NCBI RefSeq assembly: GCF_013409645.1
Contig: NZ_JACCBG010000001.1
Span: forward strand, 2,416,001-2,480,000
Direction of reading: 5' to 3'
DNA from: Nocardioides panaciterrulae
GTDB lineage: Bacteria; Actinomycetota; Actinomycetes; Propionibacteriales; Nocardioidaceae
DNA: 64,000 nucleotides
Below the pieces are notes generated by a model, which was given only the letters and a program-made list of their open reading frames with translations, had not been told where the DNA came from and made no database searches. The position numbers and the translations under genes are program-made. Of this stretch, positions 8,486 through 17,676 are shown one piece after another. Position 1 is the stretch's first letter, and every line of letters begins with the position of its first letter.

Positions 8486-10279
8486 ATGGCCACCGAAGTC
8501 AACCTGCCGGCACTCGGAGAGTCCGTCACCGAAGGCACTGTCACCCGCTGGTTGAAGGAGGTCGGGGACACGGTCGCGGTGGACGAGCCGCTGCTGGAGG
8601 TGTCGACCGACAAGGTCGACACCGAGATCCCCTCGCCGATCGCCGGCACCCTCCTGGAGATCAAGGCCAAGGAGGACGACACCGTCGAGGTGGGCGCGGT
8701 CCTGGCCCTGGTCGGCGACGAGGGCGAGTCGGGCGGCTCCGGTGACCAGGACGGCTCCGCCGACGAGGCGCCGCAGGCCGAGCAGGAGGAGCCCGAGGAC
8801 GTCGCCGAGGCAGAGGAGCCCGCGGCCGCCGAGGCCCCGGCACCGGCCGCCGAGGAGGCCGAGAAGCCTTCCGCCGACACGAAGCCCTCGGGCGGCTCCG
8901 GCACCTCGGTCACCCTCCCGGCGCTGGGCGAGTCCGTCACCGAGGGCACCGTGACCCGCTGGCTGAAGTCGGTCGGCGACGAGGTCGCCGTCGACGAGCC
9001 GCTGCTGGAGGTCTCCACCGACAAGGTCGACACCGAGATCCCCTCGCCGGTCGCCGGCACCCTGCTGGAGATCAAGGCCGAGGAGGACGAGACCGTCGAG
9101 GTGGGCGCCGAGCTGGCGATCATCGGTGACGCCTCCGCCGCCCCGGCCCCGGCCGAGGAGAAGCAGCCCGAGCCCGAGCCGGAGCCCGAGCCCGAGCCCG
9201 AGCCGGAGCCCGCCCCGAAGGCGGCGGAGCCCGAGCAGGCAGCTCCGGCCGCCGAGCAGGCGCCCGAGCCGTCGCGCGAGACCCCCGCCCAGCAGGAGTC
9301 CCCCCAGCAGCCGGCCCAGCAGCCGGCCGCGCAGGAGACCGACCGGGGCGACGCGTCGACGTACGTCACGCCGCTGGTGCGCAAGCTCGCCTCGCAGCAC
9401 GACGTGGACCTGTCGTCGGTGACCGGCACCGGTGTCGGCGGCCGGATCCGCAAGCAGGACGTGCTCGACGCGGCCAAGGCCAACCAGGCCCCGGCACCCG
9501 CGGCCCCGGCTGCCGCACCGGCGGCCTCCGCCCCGGCCGCCTCCGCCCCGTCCTCGGCGCCCTCGCCGCTGCGCGGCAAGACCGAGAAGATGTCGCGGCT
9601 GCGCAAGATCATCGCGAGCCGGATGGTCGAGTCGCTGCAGACCTCGGCCCAGCTGACCCAGGTCATGGAGGTCGACGTCACCAACATCGCGCGGCTGCGT
9701 GATGCGGCGAAGGCGGAGTTCCTGGCTCGCGAGGGCGTGAAGCTGACCTACCTGCCGTTCTTCGCCAAGGCGGCGATCGACGCGCTCAAGGTGCACCCGG
9801 CGCTCAACGCGACCATCGACACCGAGGCCGGCGAGGTCACCTACTTCGACCGCGAGCACCTCGCGATCGCGGTGGACACCGAGAAGGGCCTGCTCACCCC
9901 GGTCATCAAGGACGCCGGTGACCTGTCCGTCGCCGGGCTCGCGAAGAAGATCGCGGACGTCGCCGGACGCACCCGCAGCAACAAGATCGGTCCCGACGAG
10001 CTGTCCGGCGCCACGTTCACGATCACCAACCTCGGCAGCTTCGGGGCCCTGTTCGACACCCCGATCATCAACAAGCCGCAGGTCGCGATCCTCGGCCCCG
10101 GTGCCGTGGTCAAGCGTCCGGTGGTCATCGACGACCCGAACCTCGGCGAGACGATCGCGGTGCGCTACATGGTCTACCTCTCGCTGTCCTACGACCACCA
10201 GCTGGTCGACGGAGCGGACGCGGGCCGCTTCCTCAAGGACGTCAAGCAGCGCCTGGAGTCCGGCCAGTTCGAGGTCTGA
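8486..10279 (+). CDS. sucB: 2-oxoglutarate dehydrogenase E2, dihydrolipoamide succinyltransferase with two lipoyl domains
   Basis: The 597-residue protein carries two lipoyl domains, at residues 1-80 and 140-215, each with [14 protein letters not shown]; the lipoylated lysines are Lys43 and Lys180. Acidic Ala/Pro/Glu linkers follow, including a run of EP dipeptides at about 228-243. A peripheral-subunit-binding domain lies at about 293-330 ([27 protein letters not shown]). The catalytic domain ends with [18 protein letters not shown], where His571 is the acyltransferase base. Actinobacteria use such an E2 with lpdA and, later in the chromosome, an E1. The start is an ATG behind GAAGGAAG. A strong hairpin ends the transcript. 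Confidence 0.96.
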   Translation: MATEVNLPALGESVTEGTVTRWLKEVGDTVAVDEPLLEVSTDKVDTEIPSPIAGTLLEIKAKEDDTVEVGAVLALVGDEGESGGSGDQDGSADEAPQAEQEEPEDVAEAEEPAAAEAPAPAAEEAEKPSADTKPSGGSGTSVTLPALGESVTEGTVTRWLKSVGDEVAVDEPLLEVSTDKVDTEIPSPVAGTLLEIKAEEDETVEVGAELAIIGDASAAPAPAEEKQPEPEPEPEPEPEPEPAPKAAEPEQAAPAAEQAPEPSRETPAQQESPQQPAQQPAAQETDRGDASTYVTPLVRKLASQHDVDLSSVTGTGVGGRIRKQDVLDAAKANQAPAPAAPAAAPAASAPAASAPSSAPSPLRGKTEKMSRLRKIIASRMVESLQTSAQLTQVMEVDVTNIARLRDAAKAEFLAREGVKLTYLPFFAKAAIDALKVHPALNATIDTEAGEVTYFDREHLAIAVDTEKGLLTPVIKDAGDLSVAGLAKKIADVAGRTRSNKIGPDELSGATFTITNLGSFGALFDTPIINKPQVAILGPGAVVKRPVVIDDPNLGETIAVRYMVYLSLSYDHQLVDGADAGRFLKDVKQRLESGQFEV

Positions 10280-10289
10280 GCACCAGCCG

Positions 10290-10325
10290 GTCGGCCCCCC
10301 ACGAGCTCGCTCGTGGGGGGCCGAC
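10290..10325 (+). terminator. Hairpin terminator after sucB
   Basis: GTCGGCCCCCCACGAG pairs with the mirrored CTCGTGGGGGGCCGAC around a short loop. The stem is GC-rich and starts 10 bases after the sucB stop. No T-run follows, as is usual for actinobacterial terminators. Confidence 0.8.
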
Positions 10326-10358
10326 TGCTGTCCGGCGCGAGAAGGCCCAAGAAAACAC

Positions 10359-10542
10359 GCCGAGTCGGCGCTCGTTGACACCCTGCGCGTCAACCAGCGC
10401 CGACTCGGCGTACCCCTGCGCGTCAACCAGCGCCGACTCGACGCACCCCTGCGCGTCAACGAGCGCCGACTCGGCGTACGCCTGCGTGTCAACCAGCGCC
10501 GACTCGACGCACCCCTGCGTGTCAACGAGCGCCGACTCGGCG
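10359..10542. repeat. Repeat array: one inverted copy plus five tandem 33-bp units
   Basis: A unit in one orientation (CGCCGAGTCGGCGCTCGTTGAC, split here as two halves around 10370) is followed by five direct units starting at 10384, 10417, 10450, 10483 and 10516. Each direct unit contains GTCAAC(C/G)AGCGCCGACTC, and GGCGTA alternates with GACGCA at its end. The 33-bp period is a multiple of three, so an 11-residue Arg-rich repeat reads through without a stop, but no gene signals go with it. The array fills most of the 297-base gap between sucB and the next gene. Confidence 0.9.
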
Positions 10543-10576
10543 GGGGCGGCGTTGAACGGGCTGGCAGGCTGGCGGC

Positions 10577-11488
10577 ATGCGGATCGTGATCGCCGGTGCC
10601 TCCGGCTTCCTGGGCAGCAACCTCACCGACGAGCTGCGCAACCGCGGCCACCAGGTCACCCGGCTGGTGCGGCGGGAGACGTCCGCCGAGGACGAGTCGA
10701 CGTGGGACCCGTACGCCGGCACCCTCGACCGCGACCTGGTGGCGGGCGCGGACGTGGTGGTCAACCTCGCCGGCTCCCCCACCGCCGGCAATCCGCACTC
10801 GCAGAAGTGGGCGCGTGAGCTGCGGGAGAGCCGCGTCCGCACCACCGAGCTGCTGGCCCGGACGATCGCCGAGACGGGGGGCGAGCCGGCGTTCCTGGCC
10901 GGCAACGGCATCAGCTGGTACGGCGACCACGGCGACCGGCCGCTGACCGAGGCCTCCGACAGCCGTGGCCACGGGCTGCTCACCGAGGTGACCCGCGAGT
11001 GGCAGGCCGCGACGACTCCCGCGGTCGAGGCGGGGGCCCGGGTCTGCGTACTGCGCACCTCCCCCGTGATGGACCGGCGCAGCGAGCCGCTGCGGTCGCT
11101 GCGGCTGCTGTTCCGGGCCGGCCTGGGCGCACGACTGGGTGACGGCGGCCAGTACATGCCGATGATCTCGCTGCGCGACTGGGTCGGCGCGGTCGCGCAC
11201 CTCGCCGAGCACGACCGGGCCGAGGGGCCGTTCAATCTGTGCTGCCCGGAGCCGCCGACCAACGCCGAGTTCTCCCGGGCGCTGGCCCGTGCGGTGCACC
11301 GGATCTCGTTGCCCGGCGTGCCGAAGGCGGCGCTGCGCCTGGGCGCCGGCCGGATGGCCCCGGAGCTGCTGAACTCGGTCAACGCCCGTCCGGCGGCCCT
11401 GCAGGAGAGCGGCTTCGCCTTCCAGGACCCCGACGTCGAGGCGATCCTGGCCACGGGGTTGGCCACCGGAATGTCCACCGCCCGATAG
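10577..11488 (+). CDS. TIGR01777-family NAD(P)-dependent epimerase-like protein
   Basis: The 303-residue protein has an extended SDR fold. RIVIAGASGFLGSNLTDEL is the nucleotide-binding glycine loop, VVNLAGSPTAGNPHSQKW follows, and LAGNGISWYGDHGDRPLTE holds the conserved GISWYG block with the active-site Tyr region. QYMPMISLRDWVGAVAHL is typical of this family, and the tail RPAALQESGFAFQDPDVEAI is the DUF1731 C-terminal domain. The ATG at 10577 lies 30 bases past the repeat array. Its place after lpdA-sucB and before lipB is common in actinobacteria. Its substrate is not known. Confidence 0.9.
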   Translation: MRIVIAGASGFLGSNLTDELRNRGHQVTRLVRRETSAEDESTWDPYAGTLDRDLVAGADVVVNLAGSPTAGNPHSQKWARELRESRVRTTELLARTIAETGGEPAFLAGNGISWYGDHGDRPLTEASDSRGHGLLTEVTREWQAATTPAVEAGARVCVLRTSPVMDRRSEPLRSLRLLFRAGLGARLGDGGQYMPMISLRDWVGAVAHLAEHDRAEGPFNLCCPEPPTNAEFSRALARAVHRISLPGVPKAALRLGAGRMAPELLNSVNARPAALQESGFAFQDPDVEAILATGLATGMSTAR

Positions 11489-11574
11489 TCCACCGCCGCG
11501 GCGGGCAGCGCCGGGCAGCGCCTGCGGTAAATCGCGCGACGAGTGTCGGTGGTCCGACATAGCGTGGGTCGGCC

Positions 11575-14500
11575 ATGACGATGACCCAGCTCGACACCCA
11601 GCGCCCCGTGCGGGACCTGCCCCCGGCCGCCCCGCTCGACGACACCGTCGACTGGAGGCGGTTGCGTCGTCCGGTCGCCTTCTGGGCGCTGGTGGCCTGC
11701 GCGGTCGCCGCCGTCGGCACCGCGCTGGGCTCCGTGGTCGCCGGTCGCCTCGCCGAGCACGCGACCGCCACGCTGGTCTGGCTGCTGGCGGCGGCGGTCG
11801 TCGGCGCCGCGGTGCTCGACACCGCGGCCCGCACGCTGTGGGCCGTCGTCGTCGACCGGGCCGAGGGCCGGCTCCGGGCCGACCTGCTCGACGCCGCCCT
11901 GCACCAGCCCCTCTCGACGCTGACCGACCAGGCCGTCGGCGAGGTGCTCGACCGGGTCGACGACGACACCCACGAGGTGGGCACCCTGCTGCGCCAGAGC
12001 GCCTGGCAGGCGATCCGCACGGTGCTGGGCTCGGGTCCGCTCTGGATCGTCGCCGGGCTGACCTGGTGGCCGGCCTTCGTGCTGTTCCCCCTCGCCGGCG
12101 TCGGCGCGCTCGCCGTCGTCCGACCGCTGCTGCCGCAGGTGTCGGCCCGCAAGGTCGAGGAGGAGATGGCCTGGACCGACCACGCCGCGGCCATGGAGGA
12201 GGGCGTCGCGGCGCGCGACGACCTGCGCGTCAGCCTCGGCCAGGCCCACGTGATCCGGCGCTGCACCGAGCTCGCCGCCACCGTGCACGAGCGTTTCGCG
12301 ATCGTGCTCGGCCTGGAGAGCCGGATCGGCCGCCGCACCGGCACCATGCTGCACGGCGTGCTGGCCGCCACCGCCCTGGTCGGCGTGGTGCTGGTGGTCG
12401 ACGGCCGTCTCGACACCTCCGCGCTGGTCACCCTGTTCCTGGTCACGACCATGTTCGTCGGCCGCGTCGACCAGCTCGCCCGCCAGCTGCCGGACTTGCA
12501 GGCCGGCCTGGGGGCCGTGATCCGGCTGCGCGCGCTGCTGGCCACCGAGCGCGAGCCGCTCGGCGGCGGCGAGCTGCCGACGGGCGCCCTCGACGTCTCG
12601 TTCCAGGACCTGCACTTCGCCTACGAGGAGGGCCGGTTCGCCCTGCAGCACGTCGACCTGCACGTGCCGGCCGGCACCACCTGCGCGCTGGTGGGCCGGA
12701 CCGGGTCGGGCAAGTCGACCCTGGCCTCGCTGGTCTCCCGCGCCGTGGAGCCGGAGCCCGGGACGGTGCTGCTCGGCGGTGTCGACGTCCTCGACCTCGA
12801 CCTGCAGCTGCTCCGTTCCGCCGTCGGCGTGGTGACCCAGCGCACCGAGATCCTCGCGGGCACGCTCGCCGAGAACATCACGCTGTTCCGCCCGGTGCCC
12901 CGCGCCCAGGTCGAGGACGCCGTCGCCGAGCTCGGCCTGCAGGGCTGGGTCGCCGGTCTGCCCCAGGGCCTCGACACGCTCCTCGGCCCCGGGGGCACCA
13001 GCCTGTCCTCCGGCGAGGAGCAGCTGGTCGCGTTCGCCCGGCTGCTCGTGCGGGACGTGCGGGTCGTGGTCCTCGACGAGGCGACCGCGCGGATGGACCC
13101 GGTGACCGAGGCGAACGTCGTCCGCGCGGCGGAGCGCCTGCTCGCCGGACGCACCGGCCTGCTGGTCGCCCACCGGTTGTCGACCACCCAGCGTGCCGAG
13201 CAGGTCGCGGTCCTCGAGGGCGGCCGGGTCGTCCAGCACGGCCCGCGCTCCCGCCTCGCCCGGCAGCCCGGTCCGTTCCGCGAGCTGCTGACGGCCGCCG
13301 CCGAGGACCAGGCGCTGCCCGCAGCGGCGGCGAGCCCGCCGCCGGCCCCGACGCCGGTGGCCGCCCCGGCCGCGACGCCCGCCGGCTCTGCGGCGGAGGC
13401 GCCGCCCGCCGGCAGCCACCTCGGCACCGTGCGTCGCACCGGCCGGCCGCCGGCGGCGGCACCGCTGCGGCCGCTGCCCGGCCTCGCCCGCGCCACCACC
13501 TCGGCCCTGCTCGTCGAGCCGCGCTGGGGCCTGGTCAGCATCGGGCTGTTCCTCGCCGCGGCGCTCTCGGGCGCGTTCGGGGCCGTGACCGGCTGGATCT
13601 GGGGCCACCTGGTCACCGAGCTGCAGGCGGGCCGCACCCCGGTCGAGCTGACCGCCGCCCTGGTGGTCTCGCTGATGGTCTCGCCGCTGCTGGTGGCCGA
13701 GGCGTTCCGTCGCTACCCGCGCTGGTGGATCTCGGTCATGCTCCGGGTCCGCACCAGCGTGCTCGCCGGCCAGACCGCACAGCACCGGCTCGACCGCACG
13801 CCACCCGGCGAGGTGGTCGCCCGCACGATGGACGCCGACCGACTGGCGAGGTACGCCGACCGCTGGGTCGACTTCCTCAACGGCCTGGCCATCGTGGCGG
13901 TGACCGCGCTGGTCGCCCACAGCCTGCTCGCCGGCGGCGTGCTGCTGGCCGTCATGGTGACCTCCTCGCTGGCCTCGTCCCTCGGCCGCCGGGTCGCCGG
14001 CCGCTCCGCGGCGGCGTCCGCGGCCGCGCGGGCGCGGTTCGGCCGCTCCCTGGTCTCCGCGCTGGACTCGGTGCGCACGGTCAAGCTGGCGGCCTCGACG
14101 CCGAGCGTCCACGCGCACCTGCGCGCGGTGGACGGCGGACGGGTCGACGCCGCCGTGCGCGAGCACCGCGTGCAGGCGCTGCTCGACGGCGTGCCGATCG
14201 TGATGGTGCAGTGCGGGGTGGTCGCGGCCTGGGCGGTGCTGCTCACCGGCGGCTGGGGCCTGGCCACGGCCCTGCTGGTGGCCGGCGCGGTCAACGGCTT
14301 CGACTGGTTCGGCCGGGTCGCCGGCTCGGTCATCACCGAGGCCCCCGGCACCCGGCACTGGATGCAGGCGACCAGCCGGCTGGCCGGCGGTGGGGACCTG
14401 ATGCACCTGCCCGCCGACGTCGACCTGGTGCACGGCACGGCGCCCCTCCCGAGCCCGGCCGAGCGCGACCCGCTGCACAGCCTGGAGCTGGTCGGTCTCT

Positions 14501-15156
14501 CCGCCGTCCACGACGACGGGACCGTGGGGGTCAGCGACGTCGACCTGACCATCGGGGCGCGGGAGCTGGTGCTGCTGCTCGGGCAGGTGGGCTCGGGCAA
14601 GTCCAGCCTGCTCTCGGCGCTGGCGGGCCTGGTCGCGTCCACCGGCGAGATCCGTTGGAACGACCGGCCGGTGCAGGACCCGCAGGCCGAGCTGCGTCCG
14701 GGACGGGTGGCCCACGTCGCCCAGGTGCCGCGGGTGCTGTCGGGGACGTTCGCCGACAACGTGCTGCTCGACCACGGCGACCGGCCGATCGGCCCGGCCC
14801 TGGAGACCGCCCGGATGTCGCCCGACGTGGAGTCGGCCGGCGGCCACGACGCGCTGGTGGGGCACCGCGGCGTGCGCCTGTCCGGAGGCCAGGTGCAGCG
14901 CCTCGCCCTGGCCCGGGGCCTGGCCTGCCAGGCCGAGCTGCTGCTCGCCGACGACGTGTCCTCCGCGCTGGACGCGGCCACCGAGATCGAGCTCTGGTCG
15001 GCGCTCCGCGCGCAGGGGGTCACCGTGGTCGGGGCGACCTCCAAGCGCGCCGCGCTGGCCCAGGCCGACCGGGTGGTGGTGCTGGTGGAGGGCCGGGTCG
15101 CCGCCTCGGGCCATTGGTCCGACCTCGTCGGCCGCTGGGGTCACCTGGCCGGCTGA
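11575..15156 (+). CDS. Single-chain double ABC exporter (two membrane and two ATPase domains)
   Basis: The 1,193-residue protein is a tandem fusion of two half exporters, each with a membrane domain followed by an ATPase. In the first ATPase, Walker A is GRTGSGKST (about residues 377-385), the signature is SLSSGEEQ instead of LSGGQ, and Walker B VVVLDEAT keeps the catalytic Glu. A linker rich in Ala and Pro follows at about 580-630. In the second ATPase, Walker A is GQVGSGKSS (about 1003), the signature LSGGQVQ is canonical, and Walker B is LLLADDVSS, with Asp where the catalytic Glu belongs. So one site keeps a good signature and the other a good base, as in asymmetric heterodimeric exporters. 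Substrate unknown; inserted between core genes. Confidence 0.9.
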   Translation: MTMTQLDTQRPVRDLPPAAPLDDTVDWRRLRRPVAFWALVACAVAAVGTALGSVVAGRLAEHATATLVWLLAAAVVGAAVLDTAARTLWAVVVDRAEGRLRADLLDAALHQPLSTLTDQAVGEVLDRVDDDTHEVGTLLRQSAWQAIRTVLGSGPLWIVAGLTWWPAFVLFPLAGVGALAVVRPLLPQVSARKVEEEMAWTDHAAAMEEGVAARDDLRVSLGQAHVIRRCTELAATVHERFAIVLGLESRIGRRTGTMLHGVLAATALVGVVLVVDGRLDTSALVTLFLVTTMFVGRVDQLARQLPDLQAGLGAVIRLRALLATEREPLGGGELPTGALDVSFQDLHFAYEEGRFALQHVDLHVPAGTTCALVGRTGSGKSTLASLVSRAVEPEPGTVLLGGVDVLDLDLQLLRSAVGVVTQRTEILAGTLAENITLFRPVPRAQVEDAVAELGLQGWVAGLPQGLDTLLGPGGTSLSSGEEQLVAFARLLVRDVRVVVLDEATARMDPVTEANVVRAAERLLAGRTGLLVAHRLSTTQRAEQVAVLEGGRVVQHGPRSRLARQPGPFRELLTAAAEDQALPAAAASPPPAPTPVAAPAATPAGSAAEAPPAGSHLGTVRRTGRPPAAAPLRPLPGLARATTSALLVEPRWGLVSIGLFLAAALSGAFGAVTGWIWGHLVTELQAGRTPVELTAALVVSLMVSPLLVAEAFRRYPRWWISVMLRVRTSVLAGQTAQHRLDRTPPGEVVARTMDADRLARYADRWVDFLNGLAIVAVTALVAHSLLAGGVLLAVMVTSSLASSLGRRVAGRSAAASAAARARFGRSLVSALDSVRTVKLAASTPSVHAHLRAVDGGRVDAAVREHRVQALLDGVPIVMVQCGVVAAWAVLLTGGWGLATALLVAGAVNGFDWFGRVAGSVITEAPGTRHWMQATSRLAGGGDLMHLPADVDLVHGTAPLPSPAERDPLHSLELVGLSAVHDDGTVGVSDVDLTIGARELVLLLGQVGSGKSSLLSALAGLVASTGEIRWNDRPVQDPQAELRPGRVAHVAQVPRVLSGTFADNVLLDHGDRPIGPALETARMSPDVESAGGHDALVGHRGVRLSGGQVQRLALARGLACQAELLLADDVSSALDAATEIELWSALRAQGVTVVGATSKRAALAQADRVVVLVEGRVAASGHWSDLVGRWGHLAG

Positions 15157-15800
15157 CCCCACGGCCGCACCGACGCCACCCGCCACGCCCCCGCCTGCCG
15201 CACCAGCACCACCCTCCGGGTCGAGGGTGCGTCGACGGGCAGGGGCATCGGCGCCGGTGGGGGCCCGGGCCCTCCGCGTGACGGCGAGGCCCCGCCCCGG
15301 CCGCCCCCGACGGCGACCGCGCCGGTCAGCCGGTCGGTCACCATGAGCGCCAGCCGGTCGGCGGCGTGCCCCCGCACGCGCACCCGCAGCAGCTGGGTCT
15401 CCATCCCGCGCACCCGCAGCCCCCGGCGTACCCACGCCCGCAGCATCGCCGCGTCGTGCGCCCCCGCCCGCGACCCCGCGACGTAGAGCGCGCGCAGCCC
15501 GGCGACGTCCCCCCGCGCCCAGGCCCGGGCCCGCCGCCGGTCCCACGCGTGCAGCGCCGCCGTGGCCGGCACCGCCTCGCCGCCGGCCACGGGGCCCGCC
15601 GCCGGGCCCACCGCCGGGCCCACCGCCGCGTCCCGGAGCGAGCCGGCGGGCCGGGGCGCCGCCCTGCCCCCGACGGTCCCGGCCACCGGCCGCGAGCCGC
15701 CGGCGCGGACCAGGCCCACCGTGAGCACGACGCTCGTCACCAGGACGCTGGCCGCGAGCAGCGCGACCAGCAGCCGGGGCGGGCGCACGGTGGACTCCAT
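15141..15800 (-). CDS. Membrane-anchored hypothetical protein with NTF2-like domain
   Basis: This 219-residue protein has an N-terminal membrane helix [20 protein letters not shown], a Gly/Pro/Ala-rich stalk with [12 protein letters not shown] repeats, and a C-terminal domain of about 120 residues. That domain starts [20 protein letters not shown], continues with [18 protein letters not shown], and ends [18 protein letters not shown], which is the pattern of an NTF2-like cone. It is probably outside the membrane. A Pro/Gly loop interrupts the domain near residue 175. Its last 16 bases overlap the end of the convergent ABC exporter gene. No function assigned. Confidence 0.65.
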   Translation of the reverse strand: MESTVRPPRLLVALLAASVLVTSVVLTVGLVRAGGSRPVAGTVGGRAAPRPAGSLRDAAVGPAVGPAAGPVAGGEAVPATAALHAWDRRRARAWARGDVAGLRALYVAGSRAGAHDAAMLRAWVRRGLRVRGMETQLLRVRVRGHAADRLALMVTDRLTGAVAVGGGRGGASPSRGGPGPPPAPMPLPVDAPSTRRVVLVRQAGAWRVASVRPWGQPAR

Positions 15801-15871
15801 GGTCCCTGCCTACCCCGATCCGCGCTCCGCCGCCGTCGGTCCTCCACAGGCGCGGGAGTAGGGTCGACGCC

Positions 15872-16603
15872 GTGAGCGACCTGACCTTCCGCACCGTGGG
15901 CCTCGGCGACGAGGCGGTCGACTACCTCGCCGCGTGGGACCTGCAGCGCGACGTGCACGCCGCGGTCGCCGACGGTCAGCACCCCGACACCGTGCTGCTG
16001 CTCGAGCACCCGCCCGTCTTCACCGCCGGCAAGCGCACCGACCCCCACGAGCGACCCGCCGACCCCGGCGGCGCCCAGGTCATCGACGTCGACCGCGGCG
16101 GGAAGATCACCTTCCACGGTCCCGGCCAGCTGGTCGGCTACCCGATCGTCGTCCTCCCCGACCACGTCAAGGTCGTCGACTACGTACGCCGGGTCGAGGA
16201 GGCCCTGATCGCCGTGTGCCGCGACCTCGGCGTCACCACCGCGCGGGTCCCCGGTCGCAGCGGCGTCTGGTTGCAGGCCGACGAGCGCGGCCCGGAACGC
16301 AAGATCGCCGCGCTCGGCATCCGGGTCAGCCGGGGGGTCACCATGCACGGCTTCGCGCTCAACTGCGACGTCGACCTGGGCTGGTACGACCGGTTCGTGC
16401 CGTGCGGCATCTCCGATGCCGGCGTGACCTCGCTGACCCGCGAGCTCGACCGCGACGTCACCGTCGCGGAGGTGCTGCCGAGCGTGGAGCGGCACCTCGA
16501 CACCTACCTCGCCTGGGGTCCCTACACCGCGACGCCGGACTACGAGCCGCGCCCCGAGCCCGGGCGCGCGCCGCGCATCGAGCTGCTCAAGCCCAACCTC
16601 TGA
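15872..16603 (+). CDS. lipB: Octanoyltransferase LipB
   Basis: LipB moves octanoyl from acyl-carrier protein to the lysine of lipoyl domains, the first step of lipoate synthesis. The 243-residue protein has [14 protein letters not shown], the [19 protein letters not shown] block, [20 protein letters not shown] with the catalytic Lys144, [15 protein letters not shown] and [13 protein letters not shown] with nucleophile Cys178. The start is a GTG at 15872; the family start matches there. lipA lies 2.6 kb downstream, with an ABC pair and a lipoprotein gene between them. The targets sucB and the glycine cleavage system are encoded nearby. Confidence 0.96.
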   Translation: MSDLTFRTVGLGDEAVDYLAAWDLQRDVHAAVADGQHPDTVLLLEHPPVFTAGKRTDPHERPADPGGAQVIDVDRGGKITFHGPGQLVGYPIVVLPDHVKVVDYVRRVEEALIAVCRDLGVTTARVPGRSGVWLQADERGPERKIAALGIRVSRGVTMHGFALNCDVDLGWYDRFVPCGISDAGVTSLTRELDRDVTVAEVLPSVERHLDTYLAWGPYTATPDYEPRPEPGRAPRIELLKPNL

Positions 16604-16722
16604 CCCCAGCACCCGACCCGCCGCCCGACGGCGCGTCCCGCCTCCGGCCCGGCCCCGGACCTGTCAGGATCGGCGGTCCGGGGCGGCCGCCGAGGCCGCC
16701 CCGCGACGGGGAGGGCGCGCCG

Positions 16723-17676
16723 ATGAGCGAGCTGGTCATCGAGACCGAGGGGCTCCGCAAGGAGTTCCGCACCAGGCGAGGCGCGCGGCGGGTCGCCGTG
16801 GCCGACCTGGACCTGGCGGTGCCCCGGGGCGGTGTGCACGGGTTCCTGGGCCCCAACGGGTCGGGCAAGACCACCACGATCCGGATGCTGCTCGGCCTGG
16901 CCCGGCCGACCCGCGGTTCGATGCGGCTGTTCGGCGAACCCGTCCCCCGGCGGCTGCCGGTGGTGATCGGCCGGGTCGGGGCGGTCGTCGAGAGCCCGAA
17001 GTTCTCCCCCAACCTCACCGCCCGCCGGAACCTGCTGCTGCTCGCCCGCACGATCGGCGCCGGCGACGACCAGGTCGACGCCGCGGTCGAGACCGTCGGC
17101 CTGACCGGTCGGGAGCGGGACCGGTACAAGTCCTTCTCCCTGGGCATGAAGCAGCGGCTGGCGATCGCGGCGACGCTCCTCAAGGACCCCGACCTGCTGA
17201 TCCTGGACGAACCCACCAACGGGCTGGACCCCGCCGGGATCCGCGAGATCCGCGACACCATCCGCACGCTCGGCGAGCGCGGGGTCACGGTGCTACTCAG
17301 CTCCCACATCCTCGCCGAGGTGCAACAGGTGTGCACCTCGGCCACGATCATCGGCAACGGACGGCTGCTGGCCTCGGGCACGGTGGCCGACCTGCTCGCC
17401 GGCGACGCCGCGTTCCGGGTCCGGGTGCCCGACGACCCGGCCCGGGCCGCCGGGGTGCTCGCGGCCGCGGGGCTCTCGACCACGGCCGAGGGCGACGGCC
17501 AGCTCCGGGTGGAGACCGATCGCCCCGAGTCGATCACACGGGCGCTGGCCGAGGCCGGCATCTGGCTCTCCGAGCTGAGCCCGGTCCGGGCCGACCTCGA
17601 GGCGTTCTTCCTCGACCTGACCGCGCAGGACCGGCTCGGCACGGCCGCGGCCCCGGCGGAGGTGGGGACCCGATGA
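16723..17676 (+). CDS. ABC-2-type transporter, ATP-binding protein
   Basis: The 317-residue ATPase has Walker A GPNGSGKTT, a Q-loop region with GAVVESPKFSPNLTARRNL, the signature SLGMKQRLAIAATLL, Walker B LLILDEPTNGLDP and the switch histidine in LLSSHILAEV. The C-terminal 90 residues are the regulatory extension typical of ABC-2 importers/exporters of drugs or lipids. The start is an ATG at 16723; the preceding bases GGGGAGGG serve as ribosome site. The next gene overlaps by ATGA, so the ATPase and permease are made together. The substrate cannot be read from sequence. Confidence 0.93.
   Translation: MSELVIETEGLRKEFRTRRGARRVAVADLDLAVPRGGVHGFLGPNGSGKTTTIRMLLGLARPTRGSMRLFGEPVPRRLPVVIGRVGAVVESPKFSPNLTARRNLLLLARTIGAGDDQVDAAVETVGLTGRERDRYKSFSLGMKQRLAIAATLLKDPDLLILDEPTNGLDPAGIREIRDTIRTLGERGVTVLLSSHILAEVQQVCTSATIIGNGRLLASGTVADLLAGDAAFRVRVPDDPARAAGVLAAAGLSTTAEGDGQLRVETDRPESITRALAEAGIWLSELSPVRADLEAFFLDLTAQDRLGTAAAPAEVGTR

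Noticed and set aside
10384-10548. Tandem repeats with 33-bp period considered as a CRISPR array
   Set aside because: Units are contiguous with no unique spacers, and no cas genes are present.
7100-11560. Long minus-strand open frame through lpdA, sucB and the repeats
   Set aside because: It is a shadow of recognisable plus-strand enzymes; the repeats keep it open because their period is a multiple of three.
10522-15894. Very long open frame on the minus strand across the ABC exporter
   Set aside because: It is an antisense shadow in GC-rich DNA: composition is Arg/Gly/Ala/Pro with no domain, and the plus strand carries a clear ABC exporter.
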